Shown: positions 46,468-55,560, numbered from the stretch's first letter. The stretch is DNA of 64,000 nt from CAVRXT01 sp963725655 (GCA_963725655.1 CAVRYY010000001.1:1612001-1676000), one strand, 5' to 3'. Numbers and translations: made by a program. Notes: a model not told the origin generated them from the sequence alone.

Positions 46468-47859
46468 GTGACAAACAGGTTTTCGGTCCCTCTCTCAGCT
46501 TTGTGCTTCCTGGCACTGAGTCTCTTCGTAACCACGGCTTGGCCCCAACAAGCAGTCCCGACGCCCGCCAACCCGATCAATCCCATCCCCCAGATCGTCG
46601 CCCACACCAGCCCGGAATTTATCCGCGCCGCCGACGAAGTGCTCGCCGAAATGAGCCGCCTCCTCGATCTGCCCATCAAGGAGCCCCTCAAGAAGAGCCT
46701 CCGCTCCAAGCAGGAGATCCGCGAATATCTGGTTCGCGAAGAAGAGGAAGACAAAGACGCCCCGCAGCGCTACGCCGACGACAAAGCGCTCGAAGCTTTC
46801 GGCCTGATTCCCAAGGATTTTCCGCTGGATTCTTTCTTGCTCGACGTCCTCACCGACCAGGTGGCCGGCCTTTACGACGCCAAAACCAAGGAATTCTATA
46901 TCGCCGATTGGATTCCCATCGACGAGCAAAAAGAAGTGATGGCCCATGAACTGACCCACGCTCTCGAAGACCAATCCTTCCACATCGATCCGTGGATCAA
47001 AGCCGCGCGGCCCAACGACGACGCCGAACTGGCTCGCGATGCAGTCAGCGAAGGCTCCGCTCTCGCCGCCATGATGGATTACGGCCTGCGCGACCAGAAA
47101 GTCGGCGTCCGCGACATTCCCGACGTCACCCCGGTCCTGCGCAACGGCGCTCTCGGCGAGATGGACAAAGACGCCAACCTGAAAGACGCTCCGCGCATCA
47201 TCCGCGATGAGCTGATTTTTCCGTATCTCGCGGGCACCACTTTTTCCCAGCAATTTCTGAAAGCCAATGCCGGATGGCCGGACTTGAAGAAAGTCTTCGA
47301 GAATCCGCCGGTATCCACCCAGCAAATCATTCATCCCAATCTTTATCTGGCAGGCGTCAAGCCGTTCCCGGTCACCCTCCCGGTATGGAAGGACGTGGTC
47401 CCGGCGAATTGGAAGCTGCTGGAAGAAAACGTGCTCGGGGAATTTTGCCTGAACGAAGTGCTGCTGCAATATCTGGGGTCAGACCGCGCCAACGCCATGT
47501 CCCCGGCGTGGGCCGGCGACCGCTACGCGGTGTTCGAGGAAGAGAAGACCAAGCGCACGCCGCTAGTCCTGCGCCTGCACCTCGACAACGCCGATGACGC
47601 CGCGCGATTTTTCGGCCAGTACAGCGAATTGCTCGAGAAGAAATATTCCGAGCGCACCGATCTTTTCCGCCGCCCGAACTTCTTCCAGTTTCAAACTCCG
47701 GAAGGCGGCGTTTTCCTCCACTGCGTAGACACCGGCTGCCTGATCGTCGAACGCGGGAGCCGCGAAACCTACGATCGCATCGAACACGCGGTAGGCTGGC
47801 CCGCCGCTCCGGCCCCGCAGCCCGAACACAAGCAAGAAGTAGCCGCGACCCGTCCGTAG
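46468..47859 (+). CDS. Secreted zinc metalloprotease-like protein (HExxH)
   Basis: The protein begins with a signal peptide (about residues 1-27, ending AWPQQ) and has 463 residues. A zinc site is visible: HELTH at 160-164 in VMAHELTHALEDQ, with a likely third ligand Glu195 in AVSEGSA, the gluzincin arrangement. The remaining ~250 residues have no recognised domain. It would act in the periplasm or outside the cell on an unknown protein. The GTG start has GAGG nine bases upstream. Dispersed hairpin copy 3 follows 10 bases after the stop. Confidence 0.86.
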   Translation: MTNRFSVPLSALCFLALSLFVTTAWPQQAVPTPANPINPIPQIVAHTSPEFIRAADEVLAEMSRLLDLPIKEPLKKSLRSKQEIREYLVREEEEDKDAPQRYADDKALEAFGLIPKDFPLDSFLLDVLTDQVAGLYDAKTKEFYIADWIPIDEQKEVMAHELTHALEDQSFHIDPWIKAARPNDDAELARDAVSEGSALAAMMDYGLRDQKVGVRDIPDVTPVLRNGALGEMDKDANLKDAPRIIRDELIFPYLAGTTFSQQFLKANAGWPDLKKVFENPPVSTQQIIHPNLYLAGVKPFPVTLPVWKDVVPANWKLLEENVLGEFCLNEVLLQYLGSDRANAMSPAWAGDRYAVFEEEKTKRTPLVLRLHLDNADDAARFFGQYSELLEKKYSERTDLFRRPNFFQFQTPEGGVFLHCVDTGCLIVERGSRETYDRIEHAVGWPAAPAPQPEHKQEVAATRP

Positions 47860-47869
47860 CCGCTGCCTT

Positions 47870-47938
47870 ACGGTTTTACGCCGCTATCTTTTCCGGGTGT
47901 CCCACTCTTCCCAAGATTTCGGGATGGGAAGGGTGGGC
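47870..47938 (+). repeat. Dispersed hairpin element, copy 3
   Basis: It reads ACGGTTTTACGCCG, then CTATCTTTTCCGGGTGT, then a hairpin of CCCACTCTTCCC (47901-47912) and GGGAAGGGTGGG (47926-47937), twelve pairs with one G-T and a 13-base loop. It lies between the converging metalloprotease and PP2C genes. The stem arms match copy 1 exactly while the loop differs in length and sequence. Confidence 0.72.
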
Positions 47939-47994
47939 GTTTACTTCCGGGTAGGCTGTCGAACGCACGTCCCGCGCTTTTGGGCCCGAGAGGT

Positions 47995-48981
47995 TTACGC
48001 AGTCCGCTGCAACATCATCAACGTCAAATCATCGGTCCGGGTTGCCGACAAAGAGAACGCCTTCCAGTCCTCTAAACAAGCGGCCGTAAGCGCCTCGGCC
48101 CCCAGCGACTTCTTCGTCCTAAAGAATTCCATCAGCCGCGCTTCGCCATACTCGGTTCCCCCGCCATCTCGCGCCTCGGACAGCCCATCGGTATAGAGCA
48201 CCAAGGTCTGCCCTTCGTTCAATTGCAACTTCGTCGATCCGTAAGTGCTGCCGCAAAACATTCCCAGTGGCAATCCGTCCGCTGGAAACAGCTTGATGCA
48301 TTCGCCGCCGACCAGCAGCGCCGGCAGATGCCCGGCCCCAGTCAGCTCCACGCCCCCGGCCGGACACGCCCGCCCGGCAATCAGCGTCGCATACTGCCCG
48401 GCAAGCGCGCTCTCGGACACCACGCGGTTCGCAGTCTCCATCAACCGCGAGACGCTTGCGCCCGCGCTGACCAAAGACCGAAACATCCCGTGAAGCTGCG
48501 TCATCATCATCGACGCCGCCACGCCTTTTCCGGACACGTCCCCGATCAGAAAGAATATCTCGCCGTTACTATTCTCCGGTTCGATCAAATCGCAATAGTC
48601 CCCGCTGACAATCCCGGCCGGCTGATAATGATGGTGCACGTGCCAGCCGTTGGCATGGAAGTTCGCCGGCGGCAACAATTTGCGTTGCAACTGGCCGGCC
48701 AGGTGCAGATCGGCTTCCAGCGCCCGCGCTTGGTTGGGGGTGAGGTGATCGAGGCACACGCGAATGAGCGGATCGGACATCAGCCGGTCCGCCTCGATTC
48801 CTCCGTCGCACAGCTCGCACATCCCGAACACTCCGTGCCTCAGCCGTTCCAGCGCGGAATCCACCTGCTGCAGCAATCCCGCCAATCCGGCATCCTGCGC
48901 CGAATATTCGATAGCCTCGAGCAGCCGCGTGCGGCGTACCTGCAGTTGTTCCTGAAAGAAAGTTTCGCTGATCGGCGACAT
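47995..48981 (-). CDS. SpoIIE/RsbU-type PP2C phosphatase with DksA/TraR-like zinc finger
   Basis: About 328 residues. The N-terminal ~85 residues resemble the end of DksA/TraR: a helical hairpin, ALERLRHGVFGMCELC, then IRVCLDH. Cys55, Cys58 and Cys76 are present, but the fourth zinc ligand is His79, not Cys. The C-terminal PP2C domain (about 110-327) has GDYCD and FFLIGDVSGKG metal-site motifs, as in RsbU/SpoIIE phosphatases that control anti-sigma switches. The last of three tandem ATGs (48981) gives the best spacing to GGGAG. A partner anti-anti-sigma protein is not adjacent. Confidence 0.88.
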   Translation of the reverse strand: MSPISETFFQEQLQVRRTRLLEAIEYSAQDAGLAGLLQQVDSALERLRHGVFGMCELCDGGIEADRLMSDPLIRVCLDHLTPNQARALEADLHLAGQLQRKLLPPANFHANGWHVHHHYQPAGIVSGDYCDLIEPENSNGEIFFLIGDVSGKGVAASMMMTQLHGMFRSLVSAGASVSRLMETANRVVSESALAGQYATLIAGRACPAGGVELTGAGHLPALLVGGECIKLFPADGLPLGMFCGSTYGSTKLQLNEGQTLVLYTDGLSEARDGGGTEYGEARLMEFFRTKKSLGAEALTAACLEDWKAFSLSATRTDDLTLMMLQRTA

Positions 48982-49096
48982 CATCATTCTCCCGCCTTGC
49001 ACTGTAGCTAATCCAAGCGCAGCAGACTATCCGACTTCCGCTCCCAAACTAACTTGGCCGTCAGTCGTCCGGAACCGAAACACTCTTTCCGAACCG

Positions 49097-50542
49097 TTAC
49101 TTAGATTCGGCAGCGATCTCCGACGATTCGACTAACATCGGATTTCGCAGCGCCAGCCCAGCCTTCCGCCGCACTCGTTCCAAGCGGCGGTGAAATCGCG
49201 CCTGCCAGTCGCGATACGCAGCCGTAGCGATCAAACGGGTGCGATGCGCGATACGCAAATCGGCCAACGCTTCCTCCGCCACCGCCGCCGCCCGTTCCGG
49301 CTCTCGCGCCTTATGCTCGAAATACATCGCCAGCTCTTCATAAGCACAGAGCCCTTCCGGCGACGGACCTCGCAATTCATGCCACAGCGTTTGCGCCAGC
49401 GTGTAATCACGATCCCGCTTGGCCAATCCAGCCAAACGTTGCCGCGCGGAGCGATCCAGCACCCGCGGCAGCCCGCCCTCGAGCGCCGCCGAATAAAGCG
49501 TTCGCGCCCGCGCCGCTTGTCCGCGCCGATCGAACAACCGCGATACGCCAAACAACTCCAGCGAATCGATCCGCGATGTTTCCGGCTCCGCCAGCAGCGT
49601 AAACATCCGGCAAGCCAGCGCCGCGAGCCCGCAAAGGTCCATCTGGTTATGGCGAAAGACGTGCGCCAACAATTCCGGTGATTCTCCGCGCAGAAAATCG
49701 AAGTACGCCTGCGGAATCAGCTCGGAAGCCACATCGAAGCCGCGCTCAAATCCCAGCACCTGCCGCTCGAGCTCGCACAATCGCACCGAACCTAGCCGCG
49801 GCCGCCAAAGATGCCGCGCCGGATGCAGCAAGTCGATGTGCGCGATAGGCAGCTTCGGCTTGATCGACCGGGTCATGCGAAAGCGCGTTTCGAGCAGCGG
49901 CCAATCGAACGACTTGCCATTGAACGTAACCAGAACGCGCCGCTCCGCCATGCGCTCGGCCAGCGCCAGCAGCACCGAGTGCTCCTCGCTGTGGTCGCGC
50001 ATGAAGAATTGCTCCACCTCGATGCCCGCGCCGCCCCACCACGCGACTCCCACCAGGAACGGGTAGGTGCCGGTGCCTCCGGCGAGTCCAGTGGTCTCGG
50101 TATCGAGGAACAACCAGTTCAGCGGATCGGCAGCCTCAGCCGCGGCTCCCGGCGCCAGCAGTTCCAGCCCCACCGCGTGAGGCACCGCGGTATCCGGCTC
50201 CGCGAACCACCGCCGCAACACCATATGTTCGCCGTAATGATTGCTCTGCGAAGTAGCCCCAAGCACTTTCGCCAGATCGAGCGCATTCTGCGGCACCGGC
50301 GGCACGTACCCGAGGGGCCGTGTGCCACCTACCCTCGCCGCCGCAGTAGGTTCGGCGCGATCCCCAGAGCCGCGCTCCGCCGCTCCGCGACCGGACCCGC
50401 CTGCGGCTCGCGGCGCAGGCCGCAGCGCCTTCAACCTCGAGAATTTATCGATGTCGCCCAATTCAAATTCACTCCCACTCTCTTGTAGCAAAGCAAGTAG
50501 CGCCGCCACTCGTGGCCGAAAAACATCCCAACACAAGAACAC
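49097..50542 (-). CDS. mrfB: MrfB/YprB-type 3'-5' exonuclease
   Basis: This 481-residue protein has the YprB ribonuclease H-like domain (about 143-310). Its catalytic Asp147 and Glu149 lie in FLDTETTGLAGGTGTYPF, followed by VTFNGKSFDWPLLETRF and HVFRHNQMDLCGLAAL. A TPR-like helical region makes up the C-terminal third. In Bacillus subtilis YprB (MrfB) works with helicase YprA (MrfA) to repair mitomycin C damage. The helicase gene lies 125 bases upstream on the same strand. The start is uncertain; the GTG used at 50542 has no strong ribosome-binding site. An Ala/Arg-rich segment (about 40-80) is probably disordered. Confidence 0.88.
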   Translation of the reverse strand: MFLCWDVFRPRVAALLALLQESGSEFELGDIDKFSRLKALRPAPRAAGGSGRGAAERGSGDRAEPTAAARVGGTRPLGYVPPVPQNALDLAKVLGATSQSNHYGEHMVLRRWFAEPDTAVPHAVGLELLAPGAAAEAADPLNWLFLDTETTGLAGGTGTYPFLVGVAWWGGAGIEVEQFFMRDHSEEHSVLLALAERMAERRVLVTFNGKSFDWPLLETRFRMTRSIKPKLPIAHIDLLHPARHLWRPRLGSVRLCELERQVLGFERGFDVASELIPQAYFDFLRGESPELLAHVFRHNQMDLCGLAALACRMFTLLAEPETSRIDSLELFGVSRLFDRRGQAARARTLYSAALEGGLPRVLDRSARQRLAGLAKRDRDYTLAQTLWHELRGPSPEGLCAYEELAMYFEHKAREPERAAAVAEEALADLRIAHRTRLIATAAYRDWQARFHRRLERVRRKAGLALRNPMLVESSEIAAESK

Positions 50543-50667
50543 CCAGCCAAAACGAGCGCGCGAAGATCGTCAGTCGAAGCAGGCTGCACAATTCTCGATG
50601 CAACCCAAGGTCAATTTTCTGCGCAGACTGCATTTCGACGGCACTTTCATCACCACTACCGGCGGCG

Positions 50668-53211
50668 CTACAACAATCCAAGAATCGCGAGGGCTGCTTC
50701 CTTGGTCCGCGTGCTCTTATCCCCCGCCGGTCCGACGCAGGAAGGACATCCTTTCTCGCATGCGCAATGCACGATCAGTTCGCGAGTTTGCTGCAGCAGC
50801 ACCTTGTGAATGCGGAACAGCGGTTCGCTGAATCCAATGCCGCCCGGATAAGCGTCATAGATATACAAATTAGGCTCGAAAAATTCCTTCAGCTCGCCGC
50901 GAGCCGCGAGTTCCAAATCCGCCATTTCCGCCGGCTCCTGCCAGTCCGGATCGATCCCCGCGGTCGGCGGTCTTTCTCCGATTGCCGTTCCCAGATCGCG
51001 CCGGTCGCACATCAGCAGCAGGCAAGCCATCGACTCCAACGCATAAAGCAGCCCCAGCATTCCCGATTGGCGATCGGAAAGCGCGAAGGGCAGCGCCTCC
51101 ACCAGCGGGCGTTCCAGCGTGATCCAGTACGAAGTGGTGTGCATCTCGTTTTCAGGCAATTCGAGTTTCCCCGCGCCGATATTTTCGTTGGTGAAGAATT
51201 TTATTTTCTTGAAGCCGATCACTTGCGAGCGGACCAGCACATCGCCATGCACCTTCGCTGCGTGTGCGGCCACCCGCTCTTCCGCGGCCACCTCCAGCAC
51301 GCGGACCTGGGTGTAACGGATCGCATCGGTGTAGTGGTCCACGTTCACGCGCTTGACGTAGGCCTTGCGCTGCGTGAAATCCAGCCGCTCGACGTGATAT
51401 TGCTGCCCCTGATGAATGTAAATCGCTTTGGGATGGACGGTGGTCAGCGCGCTGGAAAAATCCACTTCGCCAATCACTTCCGGCTCGCCACTTTCGCCGT
51501 CATCGCCGTTGCTCACGTCCCCGCCGCGCAGATCGATGATGATGAAATTGTCGGAGGTCACCGAGCGCAGGCTGACCGTGTCCGCCGGATAAGCTTCCTG
51601 CACCCAGTGCCAGTGATCGCCGCTGCGATGCAAGAAGCCCGCATCGGCCAGGCGGTCGCACATCGCCGGCAAATCGATCTCGCCCATTTTTTCATCGGGC
51701 GCGAGCGGCAACTCAAACGCCGCGCACTTCAGGTGATTCACCAGAATTTCCAGATTGTCGGGCTGGATGTAAGCATGCTCGGGGGTGCGTCCGAAAAAAT
51801 AATCGGGATGCTGCACGATGAATTGGTCCAGAGGCGAAGACGAGGCCACCATCACCGCGCAGGAAGTTCCGCTGCGCCGTCCCGCTCGTCCAGCGCGCTG
51901 CCAGGTGGACGCAATCGACCCGGGATACCCAGCCATCACCGCCGCGTCCAGCGAACCGATGTCGATTCCCAGCTCCAGCGCATTGGTCGAGACCACTCCG
52001 CGAATGCGCCCGTCGCGCAGCCCGCGCTCGATTTCCCGGCGTTCGCCGGGCAAGTAGCCGCCGCGGTATCCGCGAATGGGTTCCGCGCCGCCGATGGGCG
52101 CAGGATGCGCCTGCCGCAAATAAGTAAGCAGCACTTCGGTATGCAAACGGCTGTTGGCGAAAACGATGGTTTGCAGTTGCCGCGCCAGTAGCTCCTTGGC
52201 GACGCGGGTGGTCTCATTCAGATAGCTGCGGCGAATGCCGAGATTCTTGTTCACCACCGGCGGGTTGTAAAAAACGAAGAGCTTTTCCGCGGCCGGCGCG
52301 CCGTTTTCTTCGAGCACCTCGACGTCCTGTTCGATCAAATTCGACGCGAGCTCGCCTGGATTGGCAATCGTGGCCGAACAACAAATAAATTGCGGATGGG
52401 AGCCGTAGAAATTAGCGATGCGCCGCAGGCGCCGTAGGACGTTCGCCAGATGGCTGCCGAAGACGCCGCGATAGGTGTGCAGCTCATCGATCACGATGTA
52501 TTTCAAGTTTTCAAAGAGGCGAGTCCACCGCGTGTGGTGCGGCAGGATGCCGGTGTGCAGCATGTCCGGATTGGTGAGCACCAGATGGCCGCGCTCGCGG
52601 ATCGCTTTGCGTGCATCGGCGGGAGTGTCACCGTCATAGGTGAAAACTCCGAACGCGTCTTCCAGGCGGGCCGCCAGATCCTGCAGTTCGGCGAGCTGAT
52701 CCTGGGCCAGCGCCTTGGTCGGGAAGAGGTACAGCGCCCGGGTATCGGGATTTTCGAGAATTGCATTCAGCACCGGCAAGTTGTAGCAGAGCGTCTTGCC
52801 CGAAGCCGTCGGGGTGACCACCACCACATTCTTGCCTGCATGGACGCGTTCGGCCGCCCCAGCCTGATGGGTGTAGAGCCGGTCGACGCCCTTGGCGCGA
52901 TAGACCGCTGCCAGTTCGGGGCGCACCCATTCCGGGGTGGGGGCAAACTGCGCGGCCCGCGCCGGAATCTGCTTGATGCACGTCAGCACCTCGCCGGCAG
53001 GGTATTGCGCCGCCAGGCGCTCCACCGCGTCGCGCACCTCGACGCCAGCATCGCGCCGCACCCGCGCGATCGCCGCGCCCGTGGCTTTGCCGGCAGCGCC
53101 AGGGGCGCTGGCCTTGCCACCCGCCGCGCCACCGAGGCCTGTGGTGCTCGCATCTACCGCCGCCCCAGCAATGTCTGCAGCTCCCGCGCGCTCAGGAATA
53201 GACGTAGCCAT
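50668..53211 (-). CDS. mrfA: MrfA/YprA-type DEAH-family helicase with DUF1998
   Basis: An 847-residue ATP-dependent helicase. Walker A is TPTASGKT (133-140), the Walker B box is DELH in VIDELHTYRG, and motif VI is WQRAGRAGRRSG. The C terminus carries the DUF1998 four-cysteine cluster in CACEKGCPSC. The first ~50 residues are low-complexity Ala/Gly. Homologue MrfA (YprA) unwinds DNA during excision of mitomycin-type lesions and needs the cysteine cluster. The ATG at 53211 has GAGAGG upstream. It is followed by the matching exonuclease gene, so the pair forms an mrfAB-like repair unit. Confidence 0.94.
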   Translation of the reverse strand: MATSIPERAGAADIAGAAVDASTTGLGGAAGGKASAPGAAGKATGAAIARVRRDAGVEVRDAVERLAAQYPAGEVLTCIKQIPARAAQFAPTPEWVRPELAAVYRAKGVDRLYTHQAGAAERVHAGKNVVVVTPTASGKTLCYNLPVLNAILENPDTRALYLFPTKALAQDQLAELQDLAARLEDAFGVFTYDGDTPADARKAIRERGHLVLTNPDMLHTGILPHHTRWTRLFENLKYIVIDELHTYRGVFGSHLANVLRRLRRIANFYGSHPQFICCSATIANPGELASNLIEQDVEVLEENGAPAAEKLFVFYNPPVVNKNLGIRRSYLNETTRVAKELLARQLQTIVFANSRLHTEVLLTYLRQAHPAPIGGAEPIRGYRGGYLPGERREIERGLRDGRIRGVVSTNALELGIDIGSLDAAVMAGYPGSIASTWQRAGRAGRRSGTSCAVMVASSSPLDQFIVQHPDYFFGRTPEHAYIQPDNLEILVNHLKCAAFELPLAPDEKMGEIDLPAMCDRLADAGFLHRSGDHWHWVQEAYPADTVSLRSVTSDNFIIIDLRGGDVSNGDDGESGEPEVIGEVDFSSALTTVHPKAIYIHQGQQYHVERLDFTQRKAYVKRVNVDHYTDAIRYTQVRVLEVAAEERVAAHAAKVHGDVLVRSQVIGFKKIKFFTNENIGAGKLELPENEMHTTSYWITLERPLVEALPFALSDRQSGMLGLLYALESMACLLLMCDRRDLGTAIGERPPTAGIDPDWQEPAEMADLELAARGELKEFFEPNLYIYDAYPGGIGFSEPLFRIHKVLLQQTRELIVHCACEKGCPSCVGPAGDKSTRTKEAALAILGLL

Positions 53212-53292
53212 GCCCACCTCTCCGATTTCGCCTTTTGTTCGCTGAGACTACCATGCACCGCGCGGGGCGCACAAGATTAGTTTCGCGCATTC

Positions 53293-53916
53293 TCAAAGTA
53301 GTCGTCGTGGCGCCGCTCCTCCGGGGCAGTCGCCGGCACAACGCCCGAGGTCGCAGGGCGCAAGCCATTCGATTCTTCCGGCGTGTGAATGCAATCTGCC
53401 GGTATTCGGCGATTTTCCGCGTCCTGTTTTCAGCGAGATGCGAGGGGGTATGCTGGCGGTGGTGCGTTCTGGATTTTCCCTCCGCTTTCCGATTCTATTT
53501 GAGCTCCGGATCGGGGGCGACGGCATCCGGTGTTTCGATAGGAGTGAAATCTCGATTTTGTTGCTATTCAGCGATTTTCTGCGCCCTGTTTTTAACGAGA
53601 TGCGATGGGGTATCTCTTCACTGTTGCGATTCAGATTTTCGCTACGTCTCCAGTTGCGCCCCACGTCCGGGGTGGGGACGTAGGCATGCGGAATTTCGAT
53701 GGCGTGAAATCGCAATTTGCCTGTATTCAGTGATTTTCCGGGTCCTGTTTTCAGCGAGATGCGAGGGGGTATGCTGGCGGTGGTGCGTTTTGGATTTGCT
53801 ATCCCGTTCCCGACCAAACGCGCGTTCGCTGCGACGGCGGACGGGTCGGAAGCGGGCCTGCCAGGCTCCGGGCTACCTGCAGTCGCAGCGGCCGGTTGAG
53901 CGCCTTGTTCGATCAT
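53293..53916 (-). CDS. Repetitive basic protein with three in-frame repeats (tentative)
   Basis: The ATG at 53914-53916 has GGGGG seven bases upstream and opens a 207-residue frame. It contains three copies of a core IPPRISLKTGxGKSLNTGK spaced 53 and 54 codons apart, so the frame is kept through all repeats. The protein is basic and Ser/Pro/Arg-rich, with no signal peptide or known domain. Alternatively the DNA is a non-coding repeat and the open frame is incidental. The gene sits upstream of nothing recognisable. Confidence 0.4.
   Translation of the reverse strand: MIEQGAQPAAATAGSPEPGRPASDPSAVAANARLVGNGIANPKRTTASIPPRISLKTGPGKSLNTGKLRFHAIEIPHAYVPTPDVGRNWRRSENLNRNSEEIPHRISLKTGRRKSLNSNKIEISLLSKHRMPSPPIRSSNRIGKRRENPERTTASIPPRISLKTGRGKSPNTGRLHSHAGRIEWLAPCDLGRCAGDCPGGAAPRRLL
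53395..53800. repeat. Three imperfect ~160-bp repeats
   Basis: The core, ATTTTCCGCGTCCTGTTTTC then AGCGAGATGCGAGGGGGTAT, occurs near 53411, 53573 and 53731. The outer copies agree closely and the middle copy is more diverged. Distances are close to 160 bases. It coincides with the repeats in the minus-strand frame. Confidence 0.75.
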
Positions 53917-54147
53917 GTGAGCGCCCCCTTTCTGCCGGAACGTAGCAAGGTGCGGGTAGGCTTGGAAGGGATCATTCCTGTGGACATTTCGGAGAGCGCA
54001 GGAGATTAGCGGCACTCGGAGACTGAAGGCAAGGACACTCGATGTTTTGGACCGAACAGGGTGAAAGCGGGGCCTATTTTGCGAACCGATGTTGGCAGAT
54101 AACGGGGCGTTGCGCGGGATTCGTACGAGGCGTATTCTGGTTGCAAT

Positions 54148-54375
54148 ATGGCCGCCCATAAGAAATCCAAGTCAGGCGCCACCGCGAAGCGAATGGCGCG
54201 GATAATCTTGGCTCACTTGGAGAGCCTTTCCCCTGCGCAGGCGAAGGCCGCACGTCACGAGATACACCGCCTTGCGCTCAAGTCTTCCCGGCGCGCAACG
54301 CGCGGAAAAGCTTCACGTTCTGCGGAAAGCGCGGGTACTCGTCCTTTATCCCGAGCTTCCGTAGGACCCTCATAA
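54148..54375 (+). CDS. Possible small basic protein (75 aa)
   Basis: The frame starts MAAHKKSKSGATAKRMARII and its first ~50 residues look like a basic helical protein (LAHLESLSPAQAKAARHEI). There is no clear ribosome-binding site. Its last 98 bases overlap a minus-strand small gene, where the composition becomes Ser/Arg-rich and less protein-like. A shorter real product or none at all is possible. Confidence 0.32.
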   Translation: MAAHKKSKSGATAKRMARIILAHLESLSPAQAKAARHEIHRLALKSSRRATRGKASRSAESAGTRPLSRASVGPS

Positions 54376-54466
54376 GTTCGAGTTCGTCGCCGTTTTCCAA
54401 TATCCGTTTGAGATCACGCTCTAATGCTCTCAGTTCCGCTCTGGTGTGTTTGTATTTGTCGGCCAT
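54278..54466 (-). CDS. Small helical hypothetical protein (62 aa)
   Basis: Starts MADKYKHTRAELRALERD with AAGGA seven bases upstream of the ATG (54464-54466). The middle, RILENGDELELMRVLRKLGI, predicts a charged helix pair, and the overall pattern is protein-like. I do not know the family. It overlaps the tail of the plus-strand frame at 54148. An AT-rich upstream stretch (54540-54570), including palindrome ATAAGCTTAT, could hold its promoter. Confidence 0.48.
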   Translation of the reverse strand: MADKYKHTRAELRALERDLKRILENGDELELMRVLRKLGIKDEYPRFPQNVKLFRALRAGKT

Positions 54467-54958
54467 GCGGCAGTCCTTGATCGAGGGCAGCGTCGCCACG
54501 ATGTTGCTGGCCCACCCGTAAGCTTCGGCGAATGGTGATTATCATAAGCTTATATTACTGTGTATGTATGATATCCGACTGTCCGGAAAATCCTGCCGGG
54601 CCGTCAGGCGTAGAGTAGGGCGATCGCTAGCAGCCGAGAATTTTAGTCATATGTTACATGTTATGAACTCGAGCCTCGGGATCGACCCGAGTTACAAGAC
54701 CGCATTCGATGCAGTTAACCTCGATCTTCTTCGCTGTCGGGAGGAGCTGGGCGAGCCTAATGACCGAAAATCTCGCGCGCCACGGCCGATGCGGCTTCAT
54801 TTCAGAAGTATTCAGAGTGTTTCAGACCAAATTTCAGAACTTCTGGGATCACACGTGCGTATCATGTCACGCTTGCTCGCTGCTCGACCGACTGGAATGT
54901 GGCTTGCGGACTGCGAACAGCGGCTGGCAAACAATCGGCGGTGAAGAGGAGATTTCAG
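54467..54958. other. Gene-poor stretch, no convincing gene
   Basis: Open frames here (for example 54564-54944) have no ribosome-binding site. An AT-rich patch lies at 54535-54570 and a six-pair hairpin CTCGGG/CCCGAG at about 54676-54692. I see nothing else I can support. Confidence 0.4.
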
Positions 54959-55426
54959 ATGACTACAGATTCTGCACTTCGGCCAACGGGGAAACGGAAC
55001 GCTCTATTGGCGATCGCAGTGGGCGGCGGGATTGCCGGGGCGTTGGATCTTGCACAAGCTTGCATCCTATTTGGATGGGATATACCGCTCGCGATTGCCG
55101 CTGGATTGCTTGGGCCGCAGGCTTTTCGGGGAGGCGCTGGCACGTATGTTCTGGGCGTGTTCCTGCACTTCTTTATCGCGTGCTCAGCGGCGGCGGTTTA
55201 CTACGCGGCGAGCCGCAGGCTGGTATTTTTGACGGAGCACCCGCTGGTGTGCGGCTTGTTCTTTGGCGTGGCGGTGCAAGAGGTAATGAATCTGGTGGTC
55301 TTGCCGCTTTCGGCGCTGCACGCTCGGGGACCTTACCAACTCCATGGCTTGATTCAGGGGTTGCTCGTACATATGGTCGTGGTCGGGCTGCCGATTTCGT
55401 TTAGCGTGCGGCGGTTCGGGAAATAA
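54959..55426 (+). CDS. Hypothetical four-helix membrane protein
   Basis: A 155-residue protein starting MTTDSALRPTGKRNALLAIA with GAGGAG eight bases before the ATG. Four membrane segments are evident: around IAVGGGIAGALDLAQACI, YVLGVFLHFFIACSAAAVYYA, LVCGLFFGVAVQEVMNLVVL and GLLVHMVVVGLPISF. Similar short four-helix proteins of unknown function are common in soil bacteria. It precedes the stem-loop repeat cluster by about 25 bases. Confidence 0.77.
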   Translation: MTTDSALRPTGKRNALLAIAVGGGIAGALDLAQACILFGWDIPLAIAAGLLGPQAFRGGAGTYVLGVFLHFFIACSAAAVYYAASRRLVFLTEHPLVCGLFFGVAVQEVMNLVVLPLSALHARGPYQLHGLIQGLLVHMVVVGLPISFSVRRFGK

Positions 55427-55452
55427 TTGATGGGTGGGATTTCCGGGCCGCT

Positions 55453-55560
55453 GGGACGGGCGCTCTGACCGCATCGCGAAAACCGCGATGTGGCCAGAGC
55501 GAAGGAATCTGACGCGTCTGGCCGTTCTTCAATCCCCACGGCGCAAAGTGCGCGCGGTGG
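55453..55560 (+). repeat. Structured stem-loop repeat unit, copy 1
   Basis: The first hairpin pairs 55462-55478 (GCTCTGACCGCATCGCG) with 55484-55500 (CGCGATGTGGCCAGAGC). It has 16 of 17 pairs, one of them G-T, with a five-base AAAAC loop. The linker GAAGGAATCTGACGCG follows. A weaker second hairpin, CCACGGCGC with GCGCGCGGTGG, ends the unit. Confidence 0.82.

Noticed and set aside
50512..52191. Long plus-strand frame over the helicase gene
   Set aside because: Shadow of mrfA in GC-rich DNA; His/Arg/Gln-rich with no motif.
54564..54944. 126-residue plus-strand frame
   Set aside because: No ribosome-binding site, Arg-rich and unlike any family; overlaps the upstream region of the membrane protein gene.
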